NCBI GenBank assembly: GCA_023389535.1
Contig: JAEWEH010000411.1
Span: 1-6,494, forward strand
DNA: 6,494 bases
DNA from: Pseudomonadota bacterium
GTDB taxonomy: Bacteria; Pseudomonadota; Gammaproteobacteria; Burkholderiales; Burkholderiaceae_B
Direction: 5' to 3'
Shown in pieces: positions 4,911 through 6,494 of this stretch. Within the stretch, counting starts at the first letter, position 1. Each line of letters starts with the position of its first letter. The notes under the pieces are model-generated. The model was not told where the DNA came from, did no database searches, and was given only the letters and a program-made list of their open reading frames with translations. A program made the translations under genes and the position numbers.

Positions 4911-6139
4911 TTGCGGTAACGCGCAATCATCTGGACCGTTCGTTCGACGGCCTGCACCGCGGCCTGGTGATCCTGCGAAAAATTAAAACGTATGCTTTGC
5001 GCCGCATGCGGACTGAATTCTGTGCCCGGCGTGACCGTGACGGCGGCCTGAAGACGCAAGGCGCGCACGAAGTCCCCAGGAGGAATGGACAAGGCCGGCA
5101 GCATGGGGAAAAGATAGCTGCCCGCCTCGGGTGTCCTGGCTTGCAGCCCTTCGACGGTGCGCAGCTTGGCCAGCAGGTCGTCGCGTATGGCCTGATGCAA
5201 GGCGATTCGTTCAGTCATCCAGCCCGCGGGCTCGGCGAACCAATCCTTCAGCACAGCTTGGTTATAGCCAGCGGCGCGCAGCGAAACAATGGCCTGCAAC
5301 TTCTCCATCCGGTTGATAATGGCTGGCGAGCCGAAAGCCACACCCACGCGATAGCCGCTCATGGACTCTGTCTTGGAGGGGCCGATGATGGTAATGACAT
5401 TGTCCTGGTCGATGTCCTGCGCCCGCAAATGCGTGTAATCGTTGCCGGTGTACAGCAACCGGGAATACAGCTGATCGACGATGACCGTTACCGCATACCG
5501 CCCGGCCAGCTCCGCAATGCTGCGGATTTCATCGGATGAATAAATGACGCCCGCGGGGTTGTTGGGATTCGAGAACAGGAACACCTTGACGCCCGCCTTG
5601 AAGGCGTCTTCAAGCTGGGTCAGGTCCAGGCCCGACTGCCCTTTCGCGTCCAGATAGTTCATCTGCACCGGCACCATCTCGCCATCGAAAAATTCCACCA
5701 GTTTGCGATTGGCGAAATAGTCGGGCTGCACGATGGCCACTTTGGTGCCGCGTGCGACGGTGCAGGCAATGGCCAGGAAAAGCGCCCCCTGGGTTCCCGA
5801 GGTAATGATCATGTCCTCATCGCCCTGGATCGACTTGCCGGTGAATGCCGCCAGCTTCTGCGCCAGGCCCTGGCGGATTTCCAGACTGCCCCGGTATTCG
5901 GTGTAGGCCTGAGCGCCGCCGGTGGCGACACCGGCGGAAAAGGTCTCGAATGAGCCGGGTATCGGCGTGAAGGCGTCGACATCGCCGTGGGAGAAATCCA
6001 CCGCGCGTCCGGGAATGTTATCGCCCTTCAGCGGCACGCCCCCTGCGCCCTGCTGTCGTACTTCTTGCCCAGGCGCGTTATCGGTGCCCAGCTTGCGAAA
6101 TTTTTCATCCAAAATATTGGCTACGCTCAAAGTGTCCAT
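4907..6139 (-). CDS. PLP-dependent aminotransferase, class I/II (second, divergent type)
   Basis: This 410-residue cytoplasmic enzyme has the fold-type I aminotransferase plan. Landmarks are YTEYRGSLEIRQ (79-90, the tyrosine/arginine substrate strand), TSGTQGAL (113-120, phosphate loop), PDYF with Tyr141, NPNNPAG with Asn194, VDQLYSRLLY with Asp222 and Tyr225, GPSKTESMSGYRVG with Lys256 as the Schiff-base lysine, and SIRFNFS with Arg384 as the carboxylate-binding arginine. All catalytic residues are present. The N-terminal segment DFSHGDVDAFTPIPG replaces the usual GEPD motif and, with the SKTESMSGYR lysine region, separates it clearly from the other aminotransferase in the window. Donor and acceptor are unknown. 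The start is ATG 6139 behind AGGTGA with a short 3-nt spacer; no other early start exists. It is followed by the Rid gene after 10 nt and preceded on the same strand by an RraA-like gene. Confidence 0.92.
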   Translation of the reverse strand: MDTLSVANILDEKFRKLGTDNAPGQEVRQQGAGGVPLKGDNIPGRAVDFSHGDVDAFTPIPGSFETFSAGVATGGAQAYTEYRGSLEIRQGLAQKLAAFTGKSIQGDEDMIITSGTQGALFLAIACTVARGTKVAIVQPDYFANRKLVEFFDGEMVPVQMNYLDAKGQSGLDLTQLEDAFKAGVKVFLFSNPNNPAGVIYSSDEIRSIAELAGRYAVTVIVDQLYSRLLYTGNDYTHLRAQDIDQDNVITIIGPSKTESMSGYRVGVAFGSPAIINRMEKLQAIVSLRAAGYNQAVLKDWFAEPAGWMTERIALHQAIRDDLLAKLRTVEGLQARTPEAGSYLFPMLPALSIPPGDFVRALRLQAAVTVTPGTEFSPHAAQSIRFNFSQDHQAAVQAVERTVQMIARYRK

Positions 6140-6249
6140 GGTTCACCTATAAAAAATGCTTATTCGATTGTGGAATAGTCCGGCGATTGCCGGCACAGTC
6201 GTTCCGGCGTACGGCCGAACCATCATGCCGTGCATCGTTGGCTGAGTGC
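6140..6249 (-). promoter_or_regulatory. Gap between RraA-like gene and aminotransferase, with three inverted repeats
   Basis: This 110-nt space holds no gene. It contains TATTC-N7-GAATA (6161-6177), CCGGC-GATT-GCCGG (6180-6193) and a 20-bp imperfect palindrome bounded by GTTC and GAAC around GTAC (6201-6220, 16 of 20 positions symmetric). The only -10-like sequence (TATAGG) runs into the ribosome site and lacks a -35, so no convincing promoter is seen. No hairpin here is followed directly by a T run, so readthrough from the RraA-like gene is plausible. The repeats may be operator sites or transcript-processing hairpins. Confidence 0.35.
6161..6177. promoter_or_regulatory. Candidate LysR-type box upstream of the second aminotransferase
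   Basis: TATTC and GAATA are perfect 5-bp inverted arms with a 7-bp spacer, and the dyad includes a T-N11-A pair (6163 and 6175), the core spacing of LysR-family sites. It lies 21-38 bp before the aminotransferase ATG. The motif is short, and function is inferred only. Confidence 0.3.
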
Positions 6250-6494
6250 CTAGCCTTTCTGCTCGCGCTTGAAGGCCTCGTAGCGGGCCAGGTTTTCCGC
6301 ATTGGCGGGATATAGGCCCGGCAGCGCATGGCCCACCCGTACCTGGTCTATGGTCCATGCCTCCAGCCTTTCCTGCTCCTGCGCCAGCTCCACGACGTCG
6401 TCGAGCAAGGACGCGGGTATGGACACCACGCCGTCCTGGTCCGCCACGATGATGTCGCCAGGGAAAATCGCCACGCCGCCGCAACCTATGGGTT
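6250..6494 (-). CDS. RraA-like / HMG-CHA aldolase family protein, C-terminal fragment (5' end outside window)
   Basis: The last 80 residues and the TAG stop are present; the frame is open to the window edge. The visible part begins PIGCGGVAIFPGDIIVADQD and continues GVVSIP, the hallmark C-terminal core of the RraA-like family. It then runs through an acidic helix to LPGLYPANAENLARY. Family proteins are about 220-230 residues, so roughly two thirds are missing, including the metal-binding Arg-Asp region. Characterised members include 4-hydroxy-4-methyl-2-oxoglutarate / 4-carboxy-4-hydroxy-2-oxoadipate aldolases, and true RraA, an inhibitor of RNase E. In a metabolic cluster with aminotransferases and a transporter, an aldolase or other lyase is more likely. 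A GTG at 6474 is internal and should not be taken as the start. It is on the same strand as the next aminotransferase, 110 nt away, and probably co-transcribed. Confidence 0.85.
   Translation of the reverse strand, partial: PIGCGGVAIFPGDIIVADQDGVVSIPASLLDDVVELAQEQERLEAWTIDQVRVGHALPGLYPANAENLARYEAFKREQKG

Noticed and set aside
4897..4926. TTG start adding ten residues to the Rid protein
   Set aside because: It would overlap the aminotransferase by 20 nt, and ATG 4896 has its own AAGGGG ribosome site at good spacing.
4880..5539. 219-residue plus-strand open frame opposite the second aminotransferase
   Set aside because: It is antisense to a well-supported enzyme with all catalytic residues; long antisense frames are common in GC-rich genes.
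6180..6193. CCGGC-GATT-GCCGG as an intrinsic terminator of the RraA-like transcript
   Set aside because: The stem is only 5 bp and no T run follows it directly; the six T bases on the minus strand come about 20 nt later.
6143..6484. 113-residue minus-strand frame across the RraA-like gene and the following gap
   Set aside because: It is Arg/Gly-rich, out of frame with the strongly conserved RraA-like core, and lacks any family resemblance.

Overview
The window looks like a metabolic locus from a GC-rich Gram-negative bacterium. The LysR / aminotransferase / TRAP-transporter / RraA-like gene content and codon use (G/C-rich third positions, AT-rich regulatory gap) would fit Burkholderiales, for example Alcaligenaceae. 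That placement is an inference from style and synteny, not proven by a marker gene. No tRNA, rRNA, CRISPR array, IS element or phage gene is visible.

Layout. (1) Positions 1-160, minus strand: N-terminal end of a LysR-type regulator, cut by the window edge. (2) 161-326: divergent control region. It holds a perfect TATAAT box facing the regulator, a 27-bp near-perfect inverted repeat between the two gene starts, and two adjacent hairpin-forming elements ahead of the first plus-strand gene. (3) 327-4424, plus strand: a likely operon of an AspB-type aminotransferase followed by a complete three-part TRAP transporter: periplasmic receptor (dctP), small membrane subunit (dctQ) and large permease subunit (dctM). 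(4) 4425-4470: a 12-bp perfect-stem hairpin lying between convergent genes. (5) 4471-6494, minus strand: a second gene group. In transcription order it holds an RraA-like aldolase (5' end outside the window), a second and clearly different fold-type I aminotransferase, and a RidA-superfamily protein starting 10 nt after the aminotransferase stop.

How it may work together (inference). A TRAP transporter imports an organic acid, possibly amino-substituted, using an ion gradient. Two PLP aminotransferases interconvert amino and 2-oxo acids. A Rid protein would clear reactive enamine/imine intermediates of PLP chemistry. An RraA/HMG-aldolase-like enzyme could cleave a hydroxylated 2-oxo acid to pyruvate or oxaloacetate plus a second product. 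The LysR protein is the obvious candidate sensor. The substrate cannot be read from the sequence.

All the complete genes are of normal family length and have their key catalytic residues. The less ordinary observations are regulatory: the inverted repeats in both control regions, a 16-bp perfect palindrome fusing the aminotransferase stop, the Shine-Dalgarno sequence and the start codon of the Rid gene, and an 18-codon mini-ORF exactly filling the gap before dctP.
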